This document shows, in pieces, positions 6,862-14,834 of a stretch of 20,817 nucleotides of DNA. A model generated the notes under the pieces. It ran no database searches. It was given only the letters and a program-made list of their open reading frames with translations, and was not told the origin of the DNA. Both the position numbers and the translations under genes were made by a program. The stretch is taken from assembly GCA_937966095.1 (NCBI GenBank), contig CALCKF010000098.1:1-20817 (forward strand), in the 5' to 3' direction. Numbering within the stretch: position 1 is the stretch's first letter; every line of letters starts with the position of its first letter. This stretch comes from an uncultured Eubacterium sp. (GTDB lineage Bacteria; Bacillota; Clostridia; Peptostreptococcales; Anaerovoracaceae).

Positions 6862-8490
6862 ATGTATGCTGATAAAATTTATGTAAATGGAGATATATTC
6901 CCTGTCAAAGGAGAGTCGGAATGGGTGGAAGCTGTTGCCGTAAAAGAGGATATGATCATATATGCCGGTGACCGCAGCGGTGCGGAGAGTTTAAGGAATG
7001 ACAGAACAGAGATATATGATCTTGGCGGAAAGATGATGCTGCCCGGATTTATTGACGGGCATTGTCATCCGATACTGGCAGCCCACTATCTGTGCGGTAT
7101 ATATCTTCAGATAGAGTGGGGTCCTGAGGAATGCCTTGAGGAAATAAAAAGGTTCGTAGATGAGAACCCTGATAATGATACGTATTTTGGGATAGGCTAC
7201 GCGGAATGGATATTTGATGAAACAGGACCCAAAAAGGAAATGCTTGATGCAGTATGTCCGGATAAACCGGTTATGATAATGGGCAGCAGCGGCCATGAAG
7301 CATGGGTAAATACAAAAACGCTGCAGCTTGCCGGGATAACCAGGGAAACCCGGGATCCGATACCTGGATTTCATTATTTTCACAGGGATAAAGACGGGGA
7401 GCCTACAGGTCATCTTTTGGAAATGGGACCTCAGAACATGATAATGGATAAGATTGACTTCTTTGACCATGATAAGATAGAAGCTGAGATCAGAAGAGGT
7501 TCCGACGGATATGCATCAATGGGAGTTACTTCAACATGTGATATGGGCGTTCCTGATTTTGCTCTTAAGGCATACTTTGAGATATTGCCTGAAATGATCA
7601 AGAACGGTACATATAAACAGCGATTCACGGGATGTGGACGCATAATCGCCGATAAAAGCGATGTTGAAAAAGTCTTTCCGAATCTCTGCAGATATAAAGA
7701 AAAATACAATACAGATATGTTCAGGATAAATTTTATGAAGATAATAAACGACGGAACTCTTGAAACCAGATCTGCAGCTTTGAGTGAGCCGTATGATGAA
7801 GATGGATCTATGGTATATCCGTTGTTCGACCGCAGAGAAATATCCGAGCTCGGCCTCAAAGCTGCGGAGGCAGGACTCGACATCAATGTGCACGGAATAG
7901 GGGATGAAGCCATAAGCGGTACGCTTGCAATGGCAAAAACCGTAAGAACTGCGGGGTATGATGACTGCAGGATAACAAATTCCCACTGTGATTATGTAAA
8001 AGATGAAGAACTGGGATTGTTTGGAAAATATAATGTGATTGCGAATACGACATGTGTGTGGCATTACGGAAATCCTGATATGGAAAGAGTGATAGGAGAC
8101 AGACAGAACCATACTTTCAGGCTGAAAACGATGATAAAGGGAGGATGCCGTATGGGACAGGGCTCAGATTATCCGGTCGATGAATTTGGCAGAGAGCCGC
8201 TTAAAGGGATAGAAATGGGGTGTACCAGGCAGCTTTTCGATCATCCTGAACTGCCGGTGCTCAAGCCATATGAGGAAAAACTGACAGTAAGAGACGGCAT
8301 AGAAAGCTATACGATAAATAATGCATATCAGATGCATATGGAAGACAGGCTGGGATCGATAGAGGCCGGTAAATATGCAGATTTTGTAATACTGGAAAAA
8401 AATATCTTTGATGTACCGGTATCTGAGATACACAAGGTGAAGGTATGCGAAACGATATTGAATGGAAGGACTATATACAGGAGTTTATAA
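6862..8490 (+). CDS. Amidohydrolase family 3 (YtcJ-like) hydrolase, paralogue 1
   Basis: This 542-residue cytosolic metal-dependent hydrolase belongs to the Amidohydro_3 group, which includes N-substituted formamide deformylase and YtcJ. Visible features are the N-terminal beta-sandwich start (ADKIYVNGDIF), GFIDGHCHP with the metal-binding HxH at 67 and 69, the family signature NDGTLETRSAALSEPY, HGIGDEA, NSHCDYV and the late Asp in GSDYPVDEFGREPLK. The C-terminus is the usual YADFVILEKNIF closing strand. AGGAGGA precedes the ATG. The M20 peptidase gene follows after 2 bp, so the two are co-transcribed. It shares more than half of its residues by eye with the second copy at 11375. The substrate is unknown; amide, formamide or acyl-amino-acid hydrolysis are options. 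Confidence 0.93.
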   Translation: MYADKIYVNGDIFPVKGESEWVEAVAVKEDMIIYAGDRSGAESLRNDRTEIYDLGGKMMLPGFIDGHCHPILAAHYLCGIYLQIEWGPEECLEEIKRFVDENPDNDTYFGIGYAEWIFDETGPKKEMLDAVCPDKPVMIMGSSGHEAWVNTKTLQLAGITRETRDPIPGFHYFHRDKDGEPTGHLLEMGPQNMIMDKIDFFDHDKIEAEIRRGSDGYASMGVTSTCDMGVPDFALKAYFEILPEMIKNGTYKQRFTGCGRIIADKSDVEKVFPNLCRYKEKYNTDMFRINFMKIINDGTLETRSAALSEPYDEDGSMVYPLFDRREISELGLKAAEAGLDINVHGIGDEAISGTLAMAKTVRTAGYDDCRITNSHCDYVKDEELGLFGKYNVIANTTCVWHYGNPDMERVIGDRQNHTFRLKTMIKGGCRMGQGSDYPVDEFGREPLKGIEMGCTRQLFDHPELPVLKPYEEKLTVRDGIESYTINNAYQMHMEDRLGSIEAGKYADFVILEKNIFDVPVSEIHKVKVCETILNGRTIYRSL

Positions 8491-8492
8491 AA

Positions 8493-9854
8493 ATGAACGA
8501 AAAAATAGAAAAGATCCTTGAAAAATACAGAAATGAGATGATTGAAAAGCTTAGACAACTGATAATGATAGAGTCGGAAACCGCACCTGCAGGATATCAG
8601 GGGAGCGAGGAGGCGCCATTTGGAGAAGGCCCGCTTAAGGCGATGAGATATATGATGGATCTGGGAGCGGAAAAAGGCTTTGAAGTAATAAATTATGATA
8701 ACAAGGCGTGTGAGATGAATTTTGGAGAAATCAAGGAAGATTCTGTCGGAATAGTAAGTCATGTAGATGTTGTACCGGCTTCCGGACAGTGGAAATACCC
8801 TCCGTATGGAGGAGAGATACATGACGGCAGGATCTACGGCAGAGGAGCTGTAGATGATAAGGGACCTGCAATAGCTGCTTTTTACGCGGCCCTCGCAGTA
8901 AAGGAAAGCGGGCTGAAGATAAAGAAGAATATTACACAGATAATAGGCACAAATGAAGAATGCGGTGACTTCAGATGTCTGAGACATTATATGAATATGG
9001 CAAAAAGGATCCCATCATGCGGTATAGTTCCCGATTCGTTTTTTCCGATATGCTTTTCGGAAAAGCATATCGCTAATATAAGGATAACTGCTGAAAGTAC
9101 GGGATTTTCCAGAGGAAATGAAGATAAACTTCCGCTTTTGAAGACTATTGACGGTGGAAGTGCTGTCAATGTTGTGCCGGCATCGGCAGAGGCTGTTTTT
9201 TCTTTTGGTGACCGGGAAGACATGACAGTAAATGAAACGGGAGTGACAGCACATGCATCTACTCCGGAGCTGGGTGAAAATGCCATATTGAAACTGATCA
9301 TAAAACTTTCTGATATGGACTTTGCACCGGCAGATATATGCAGTAATGTAAAATCTCTGGTTAGATTAATATGCAATGATGTTGACGGGTCCGGGATCGG
9401 CATATACGGAAAAGATGAAACAGGGGCAACTACGAGCAATGTAGGACTTATATCATACGAAGGAGGACGTCTTGCTGTGGATATAAATGTCCGACTTCCT
9501 CTTTCGATAGACCGTGAGATTCTGGAGGCGCGTCTTGCAGAAAAAATGACCGGCACAGGCATGAAGGCTGAGGTAATATATTTTTTCAAGGGTTTTTATA
9601 TGGATCCTGAAGATCCGGTCGCACAGACCCTGATTCAGGTATACCGTCAGGAGAGCGGCGATACGGAATCTATGCCGTATGCCAACGGGAGCGGATCCTA
9701 TGCCCGTATAATGGATAGATTTGTGCCTTACGGGATAGCGAAGCAAAGCGAACCGCTGCAGTTTCATGTAGAGAATGAAAGCATCTCCGAAGAGGAACTG
9801 TTCAGAGCTGCAAGGATATATGCAGAGGCGCTGTACAGGCTGGCGTGTATGTAG
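8493..9854 (+). CDS. M20 family metallopeptidase, PepV-like dipeptidase
   Basis: This 453-residue di-zinc peptidase of the M20A/PepV type cleaves dipeptides or related amino-acid conjugates. Metal and catalytic residues are in place: H90 and D92 in SHVDVVP, D121 in GRGAVDDKGP, the E155-E156 pair in GTNEECG, D181 in PDSFFP, and the late His in LQFHVENE. I chose ATG 8493 because CAGGAG lies 9 nt upstream and the family start follows. The longer reading from 8445 would overlap the upstream gene. It is the second gene of the MerR-promoter operon, 2 bp after the hydrolase. Its stop lies only 4 bp from the stop of the convergent regulator gene, with no terminator between. Confidence 0.93.
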   Translation: MNEKIEKILEKYRNEMIEKLRQLIMIESETAPAGYQGSEEAPFGEGPLKAMRYMMDLGAEKGFEVINYDNKACEMNFGEIKEDSVGIVSHVDVVPASGQWKYPPYGGEIHDGRIYGRGAVDDKGPAIAAFYAALAVKESGLKIKKNITQIIGTNEECGDFRCLRHYMNMAKRIPSCGIVPDSFFPICFSEKHIANIRITAESTGFSRGNEDKLPLLKTIDGGSAVNVVPASAEAVFSFGDREDMTVNETGVTAHASTPELGENAILKLIIKLSDMDFAPADICSNVKSLVRLICNDVDGSGIGIYGKDETGATTSNVGLISYEGGRLAVDINVRLPLSIDREILEARLAEKMTGTGMKAEVIYFFKGFYMDPEDPVAQTLIQVYRQESGDTESMPYANGSGSYARIMDRFVPYGIAKQSEPLQFHVENESISEEELFRAARIYAEALYRLACM

Positions 9855-9858
9855 CTGT

Positions 9859-11178
9859 TTATATGTCTCTCTTTGCGAGAAATGCTATGTTGACCCTTAT
9901 GTCGCCGCCAACATGATATTCAAAGAAAAGACCGGGATCATATCCCTCGCTTATTTTTTCAGATTTTTCTATATTAAAACCGTTTCGTTCCAGTGCATCT
10001 GGCGTAAACCTCGGTGTAAAGACGTTCGGACATGCATTTGTATATATTTGGTGTATGTTTTCTATTGATGTGCAGGGTTTTTTGTAGTACTCGAAAGCGC
10101 CTATTATGAAAGCAGAAGAGGATATACAGTGAGAAATAGCGTCGTAGTAATGCTTTTCATGGAAAAATCCCAGATTGTCCGAACCCAGGTAGTCTATAAT
10201 GGCGTCTATACATCCGTGCATCAGAGGAAGCCTTCCATCCTGATTGATTATGTATGCCACTTTAAGAGAGGGATTAGCGTTGGCTATATGTTTTCGCATA
10301 TTATGTATGGTCTTCTCCGAAAGAGCGGTGACCAGACATACGCTGTCTTCGATATTTTCGCCGTTATAATGATTGTACAGATACTGACTTGCCACATCAG
10401 GGAAGAGTACCGTTTTTCCTCTGAGATCAAGTGCTTTCAGTTCTTTGCGTATCCACAGGCTGTCTCTGTGAATGATGGTAAGAAATTCACTGGTGTATTC
10501 GTCCATAGCCATAAGAAACATGCCATCTTCGTTGGTCATAAGATTTTCCTCACCAAAATAGCATGACAGGAAAGTCGGGTCGTTCTCGAGATCCTTCAAG
10601 GCATCTGTATACATTACTCCGTTTTTCACAGAAGCTCTATATCCGCATGTGCAGGCAAGACTGCCGTTGATTATCGAATCTTTTGAGATGGCAACATTGA
10701 AAAGATTAAGCGATTTGTGGCAGTTGGGGCATCTAAGCAGGGGAACTGCGCTTAGAGGAAATCCGGGAAGGGTTCCTGTAGGTTCATTGTTTCTATGATT
10801 TGTCGTTTTTTCAGTTATCTGACGGCTTTGATTTTCTATTTCCTTTATTTTTTTGTTGATAAGTTTTATATATGTATTTATCTGGCTGCGCTCGTTGTAC
10901 AGTCTGTTTTTTTTGGAAGACAGAAAAGACAGAAGTTTTTCATACAGAAGATAGTCGTCCTTGTTGTAAAATCTCAATATACTGAGATATTTATTCATTT
11001 CGTTCAGTTTGAATCCTGCGCTCTTCATGGAAAGAATGGTTTCCATTTCATCGCAGTCATTAGTTGTGAAGTCGTATTGAAAACCGTTTTTTTCAGGCAC
11101 TAAAAGACCGAGGTTTATGTAGTGGCGGGTAGTAGCCACTGAAACATTGTATTTTTTTGAAAATTCACCTATTTTCAT
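9859..11178 (-). CDS. MerR-type regulator fused to zinc-ribbon and degenerate methyltransferase-like domain
   Basis: Residues 1-70 of this 439-residue protein are a MerR winged helix (MKIGEFSKKYNVSVATTRHY, then INLGLLVPEK...). Residues 78-125 are a likely coiled-coil dimerisation helix. Instead of a short effector domain, residues 149-190 form a putative zinc ribbon (C150-x2-C153 and C176-x-C178) like the N-terminus of RlmA-type methyltransferases. Residues 250-439 follow a Rossmann methyltransferase pattern: a strand at motif I (KTVLFPDV) lacking GxGxG, then VAYIINQDGRLPLMHGCIDAIIDY, resembling D-x-x-x-LP-x-x-x-x-x-D-x-V. It is probably a SAM- or ligand-sensing but non-catalytic domain (inference). 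The start at 11178 has GGAG 9 nt upstream; an ATG at 11193 lacks one. It lies between the two hydrolase genes and probably controls both. Confidence 0.8.
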   Translation of the reverse strand: MKIGEFSKKYNVSVATTRHYINLGLLVPEKNGFQYDFTTNDCDEMETILSMKSAGFKLNEMNKYLSILRFYNKDDYLLYEKLLSFLSSKKNRLYNERSQINTYIKLINKKIKEIENQSRQITEKTTNHRNNEPTGTLPGFPLSAVPLLRCPNCHKSLNLFNVAISKDSIINGSLACTCGYRASVKNGVMYTDALKDLENDPTFLSCYFGEENLMTNEDGMFLMAMDEYTSEFLTIIHRDSLWIRKELKALDLRGKTVLFPDVASQYLYNHYNGENIEDSVCLVTALSEKTIHNMRKHIANANPSLKVAYIINQDGRLPLMHGCIDAIIDYLGSDNLGFFHEKHYYDAISHCISSSAFIIGAFEYYKKPCTSIENIHQIYTNACPNVFTPRFTPDALERNGFNIEKSEKISEGYDPGLFFEYHVGGDIRVNIAFLAKRDI

Positions 11179-11214
11179 GTGATAATACTCCATTTAACCA
11201 TTTACTGTACTATG

Positions 11215-11220
11215 ATTATA
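11215..11220 (-). promoter_or_regulatory. Extended -10 promoter of the MerR-like regulator gene
   Basis: On the minus strand TGATATAAT is an extended -10 (TGnTATAAT), placed about 37 nt before the ATG. The -35 zone coincides with the palindrome at 11224-11252, which suggests control of the regulator's own transcription at that site. Confidence 0.5.
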
Positions 11221-11223
11221 TCA

Positions 11224-11252
11224 CAAAACATAAAGTTATACTTTATGTTTTG
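11224..11252. promoter_or_regulatory. Perfect 13-bp-arm palindrome, shared operator (copy 2)
   Basis: Arms 11224-11236 and 11240-11252 are perfectly complementary around a TAT centre at 11238; the inner core is AAAGT-TAT-ACTTT. The centre is 39 bp upstream of the -35 of the second hydrolase promoter, the same offset as copy 1. The site also overlaps the -35 zone of the divergent regulator gene. It has no T-tract and lies between divergent promoters, so an operator is much more likely than a terminator. Confidence 0.75.
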
Positions 11253-11276
11253 GCAAAAAATACAATAAAAAGAATC

Positions 11277-11307
11277 TTGACTTAACCCGTACAAAAGATA
11301 TTATAAT
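11277..11307 (+). promoter_or_regulatory. MerR-type promoter of the second hydrolase operon
   Basis: TTGACT (11277-11282) and TATAAT (11302-11307) have a 19-bp spacer. The region is almost identical to the promoter at 6760-6790, although the coding paralogues have diverged strongly. The leader is about 67 nt and contains a small hairpin (arms 11342-11348 and 11355-11361) just before AGGAGG. Confidence 0.8.
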
Positions 11308-11374
11308 AAACAAATAATTGAATCTTTTGATAATTTGCAAAATATCATTTGCGGATGATATATTAGGAGGCATT

Positions 11375-13000
11375 ATGAAAGCGGATAAAATATATATAAA
11401 CGGGAATATATTTACAGCAGACAGATCCAAAGAATGGGTAGAAGCTGTAGGGGTATCCGGAAATAAAATAATATATGCCGGTGATAGATCCGGAATTGAC
11501 GATATATGCGATGAAAGTACTGAAATATGTGATTTGAAGGGTAAGATGATGCTGCCGGGATTCATCGACGGTCACTGTCATCCTGTAATGGCCGCTCATG
11601 TGCTGTCCGGAGTGGTGTTTGATATAGACTGGGGACTGGATGAGTGCCTTGCGGAGATAAGGAGATATATGGAGAGTCATCCTGAAAACGAGTCGTATTT
11701 TGGGATAGGTTATGCCGAGTGGATATTTGATGAGACGGGGCCAAAAAAAGACATGCTTGATGATATATGTCCGGATAAGCCGATGTTTTTCATGGGGAGC
11801 GGAGGGCATGAAGCGTGGGTCAACAGCCGATGTCTGGAACTGGCCGGGATAACGAAAGACACTCCTGATCCTCTGCCGGGTCTGCATTACTTTTCAAGGG
11901 ATGCAGAAGGGAATCCTATGGGCCATGTTGTAGAGGGCAGATCACAGGCTTTGATAATGGAGAAGGTAAACTTTTTCGATGAACAGAGTGTGGTGGATCT
12001 GATGACGCGAAATTCTGAAGACTATGCTGCAATGGGTGTGACCGGGACAGCTGATATGGGCATGTTCATATATCTGGAAAAGCAGTATTATGATGCTATA
12101 GATTCTGTCAGGAAAAGCGGAAGATACCTGCAGAGATTCGTAGGCTGCACATGTCAGGTCGAGGATGCAGATGTTGTTGATGACAGGATCGCTGCCCTGA
12201 TCAGTGCGAAGGAAAAGTATAATGATGACAGATTCAGGATGAATTTTCTGAAGATAATAAATGACGGAACTATGGAAAGCAGATCTGCGGCATTAAGTGA
12301 GCCTTATCCGGAAGACGGATCTGTGGTGAAACCTCTTATGGATGAAGACATGGCTGCTGAGACAGGCCTCAAAGCGGCCAGGGCAGGTCTTGACATCAAT
12401 ATGCATGCGATCGGGGATGTGGCGGCAAAGTCGGTGATAGCGATGGCTGAAGCTGTGCGTGATGCGGGATATGATGATTGCCGCATAACATGCTCACATT
12501 CACAGTATATTGCTGAAGAGGATATCCCTCTGTTCGGGAAATACGATATAATAGCCAATTCTACAGGTGTATGGATGTATGGCAATCCTTTGATGGATAA
12601 GGTGCTGGGGCATATAAACAATGAGACTTTCCGGATGAGGAGTCTTATAGACGGTGGTGCTCGTATGGCTCTTGGAAGCGATTTCCCTGTTGATGAATAC
12701 GGCAGAGAGCCGCTTAAAAGTATAGAAATGTGTGTTACAAGGAAGATGTATGGTCAACCGGATGCACCTGTCCTTGAACCTGAAAATGAGAAGATAACTG
12801 TCAGAGAGGCGATAGAGGGATTTACCATAAACAATGCCTATCAGATGCATATGGATAGCGTTGTCGGATCTATAGAGGTCGGGAAATATGCGGATTTCGT
12901 TATTCTGGAAGAAAATATACTGGAGATACCTGCAGAAAGGATACATTGTGTGAAAGTATGTGAAACTATAATGGACGGGACAACGACGTACAAGGCATAA
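11375..13000 (+). CDS. Amidohydrolase family 3 (YtcJ-like) hydrolase, paralogue 2
   Basis: This 541-residue enzyme is the same length as the 6862 copy to within one residue and co-linear throughout. It has GFIDGHCHPVMAAH with the metal HxH, NDGTMESRSAALSEPY, HAIGDVA, CSHSQYI and GSDFPVDEYGREPLK. Differences concentrate around the second and third metal-binding loops (HAIGDVAAK versus HGIGDEAIS, CSHSQYI versus NSHCDYV) and in residues 75-95 and 200-240. That pattern suggests different substrate pockets rather than a simple copy. The start at 11375 has AGGAGG directly upstream; an earlier in-frame ATG at 11318 would lie close behind the -10. The permease gene follows about 100 bp later with no clear promoter or terminator. 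Confidence 0.93.
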   Translation: MKADKIYINGNIFTADRSKEWVEAVGVSGNKIIYAGDRSGIDDICDESTEICDLKGKMMLPGFIDGHCHPVMAAHVLSGVVFDIDWGLDECLAEIRRYMESHPENESYFGIGYAEWIFDETGPKKDMLDDICPDKPMFFMGSGGHEAWVNSRCLELAGITKDTPDPLPGLHYFSRDAEGNPMGHVVEGRSQALIMEKVNFFDEQSVVDLMTRNSEDYAAMGVTGTADMGMFIYLEKQYYDAIDSVRKSGRYLQRFVGCTCQVEDADVVDDRIAALISAKEKYNDDRFRMNFLKIINDGTMESRSAALSEPYPEDGSVVKPLMDEDMAAETGLKAARAGLDINMHAIGDVAAKSVIAMAEAVRDAGYDDCRITCSHSQYIAEEDIPLFGKYDIIANSTGVWMYGNPLMDKVLGHINNETFRMRSLIDGGARMALGSDFPVDEYGREPLKSIEMCVTRKMYGQPDAPVLEPENEKITVREAIEGFTINNAYQMHMDSVVGSIEVGKYADFVILEENILEIPAERIHCVKVCETIMDGTTTYKA

Positions 13001-13006
13001 AACAGA

Positions 13007-13026
13007 TACAAACCTGCAAGGTTGTA
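13007..13026 (+). other. Small imperfect hairpin in the hydrolase-permease gap
   Basis: TACAA-CCT and AGG-TTGTA arms pair with one bulged A. No T-run follows, so it is not a standard terminator. It may protect an mRNA end or separate expression of the two genes. Confidence 0.3.
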
Positions 13027-13099
13027 TATATGCGGTTCAGGAATGGACGGCGGTGAAATCATAATAATCATAACTATTTTTTGAGAAAGGAGAAAAATC

Positions 13100-14743
13100 A
13101 TGTCAAAAGTTAATTACACTGGTGGGCAGATATTGACCGATGCCACACCGGGTATGAAGAAAAAACATTTTGCACTGTCAACGATGGTTTTCTTCATATA
13201 CTGCGCATGTGCAGGCGGAGCATTCGGTATTGAATCCATGATATCTGCTTCAGGCCCCGGTCTTACTCTGTTGCTGCTCATACTGATTCCTATCTTGTGG
13301 GCTATGCCTATCGGTCTCTACTGCTCGGAGCTTTCAAATCTCGTCCCGGTAGATGCAGGACCTTATGTATGGTCTAAAATGGCCTTCGGAGAATTCTGGG
13401 GATTTTCCATGGGATTCTGGATGGGGGTAGCTAACTTCCTGACAGGACCTGCATATGTGGTACTGGCTGTGGATTACATAGGAATGTATGTTCCTCTGAC
13501 TCCTGTTACGGCATTTGCTTTGAAGACGATATTTATACTGATATTCATGATCATAAACTTAAGAGGACTGGAAGAGGTAAGTATAGCAAGCACAATATTC
13601 TTTATCATAGTTCTTCTTGCATTTGTAGCAGTGACGATAGTAGGACTTGCAAACTGGGAATATAATCCTCTGGTACCGTTCACAGTAGAAGGTGAAAGTG
13701 TGTTCGCCAGCTGGGGAACCGGCCTTGCCATAGGTGTGTGGATGTACTGCGGGTATGTAGCTATTTCATTCCTCGGAGGTGAGGTGGCAAATCCTCAGGT
13801 TATACCTAAAGGAATGAAAGTAGCTATATGTATCATAACTGCAAGCTATGTTCTTCCTACTCTTGCAGGTATAGTGTCTACTGGTCCTTGGAGTGAATGG
13901 GGAATAACGCTGGATTATTCATCGGTTCTTTCAACACATGTGGGAGCATGGGCAGGTGCCTTGTTCATGGTTGCCGCTGTTATTGCACAGGCTTCGATAT
14001 TCAATGCTCTAATAACATCAGCATCGAGATCATTCATACCGATGGGGCAGGATAACCTGATGCCTAAGTTCTTATCCAAGCTGTCACCGAAGAGAAAGGT
14101 GCCTGCTCTTCCTATCATACTGGTAGCGGTCGTAAATATAATATTGGTAAACCTCAATTTTGAGATCCTTGTGACGATCCTTTCGCCGATACTCTTCGTA
14201 CTCTATGTGGGTCTGGCGTTTGCATATGTGAAGATCAGGAAAGAATATCCTGTTGAAAAGAGAGGAGATCTGTATTACGTAAAGAGCAAGCTGGCTCCGA
14301 TCTATATCTGCGGTGGTCCGCTGATCATAGGAGTGATCAGCTTCTATGTAAACGGGACTGAATATTTCCTGCTGGGATTTGTTGCCATATTTGCGGCTAT
14401 CATAATTTATCCTGTATGCAAGTGGGCTCTCGGGGGGCTTTATAAGAAAGACCCTGAAAACAATCCGATCAACCCGAAAACAAAACTGGCAGTGGGGGAC
14501 ATAGAAAGATTCGGTTTCTTCTTCCTTTTGTTCGGTGTTGTGATGCTGGTAGGATCTTTCTTCCTTGTATGGTATGAAAGCTCATGGGGCCCTGAATATT
14601 ATCTTGCAACATACGGCTCCGGTATTATGAGTGATTTCTGGCTTATGATCGATATAGCACGTTACGGCAGCATAGTGGTGCTTGCCCTTGGTGTGATTTT
14701 CCTGATACTTGGCAAAAAGTTCGATCCGATACCTAAAGACTGA
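13100..14743 (+). CDS. APC superfamily amino-acid/amine permease
   Basis: This 547-residue inner-membrane transporter has at least twelve hydrophobic segments starting near residue 27. Helix 1 carries the substrate-site Gly/Ser pattern of APC permeases (GGAFGIESMISASGPG). The following loop SELSNLVPVDAGPYVWSKMAFG matches the conserved E-x-P-x-x-G-G-x-Y-x-W region of the family, with Asp-Ala-Gly in place of Ser-Gly-Gly. A C-terminal extension adds two or more helices. The ATG has AAAGGAG upstream. It follows the second hydrolase on the same strand and ends at a strong terminator, so it probably imports the substrate or exports the product of that enzyme. The specificity cannot be read. Confidence 0.9.
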   Translation: MSKVNYTGGQILTDATPGMKKKHFALSTMVFFIYCACAGGAFGIESMISASGPGLTLLLLILIPILWAMPIGLYCSELSNLVPVDAGPYVWSKMAFGEFWGFSMGFWMGVANFLTGPAYVVLAVDYIGMYVPLTPVTAFALKTIFILIFMIINLRGLEEVSIASTIFFIIVLLAFVAVTIVGLANWEYNPLVPFTVEGESVFASWGTGLAIGVWMYCGYVAISFLGGEVANPQVIPKGMKVAICIITASYVLPTLAGIVSTGPWSEWGITLDYSSVLSTHVGAWAGALFMVAAVIAQASIFNALITSASRSFIPMGQDNLMPKFLSKLSPKRKVPALPIILVAVVNIILVNLNFEILVTILSPILFVLYVGLAFAYVKIRKEYPVEKRGDLYYVKSKLAPIYICGGPLIIGVISFYVNGTEYFLLGFVAIFAAIIIYPVCKWALGGLYKKDPENNPINPKTKLAVGDIERFGFFFLLFGVVMLVGSFFLVWYESSWGPEYYLATYGSGIMSDFWLMIDIARYGSIVVLALGVIFLILGKKFDPIPKD

Positions 14744-14778
14744 TATATGCAGTTAAATAATGTGTGTTTAAGGAAAAA

Positions 14779-14818
14779 ACAAAAGATCCCTGCATGGTAT
14801 ATATGCGGGGATCTTTTA
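14779..14818. terminator. Bidirectional terminator between permease and ferredoxin genes
   Basis: A 15-bp stem (arms 14779-14793 and 14801-14815, one G-T wobble) encloses a 7-nt loop. It is A-rich on the left and T-rich on the right, so it can terminate both the permease gene and the convergent ferredoxin gene. Confidence 0.9.
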
Positions 14819-14834
14819 TCTTAACGACTGTTCA

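Noticed and set aside
11224..11252. Palindrome read as a terminator
   Set aside because: It sits between two divergent promoters, is AT-rich and has no gene ending into it; the conserved offset to the promoter favours an operator.
6862..13000. The two hydrolase genes as an assembly duplication
   Set aside because: They differ at a large share of residues throughout and are followed by different genes, so they are true paralogues.
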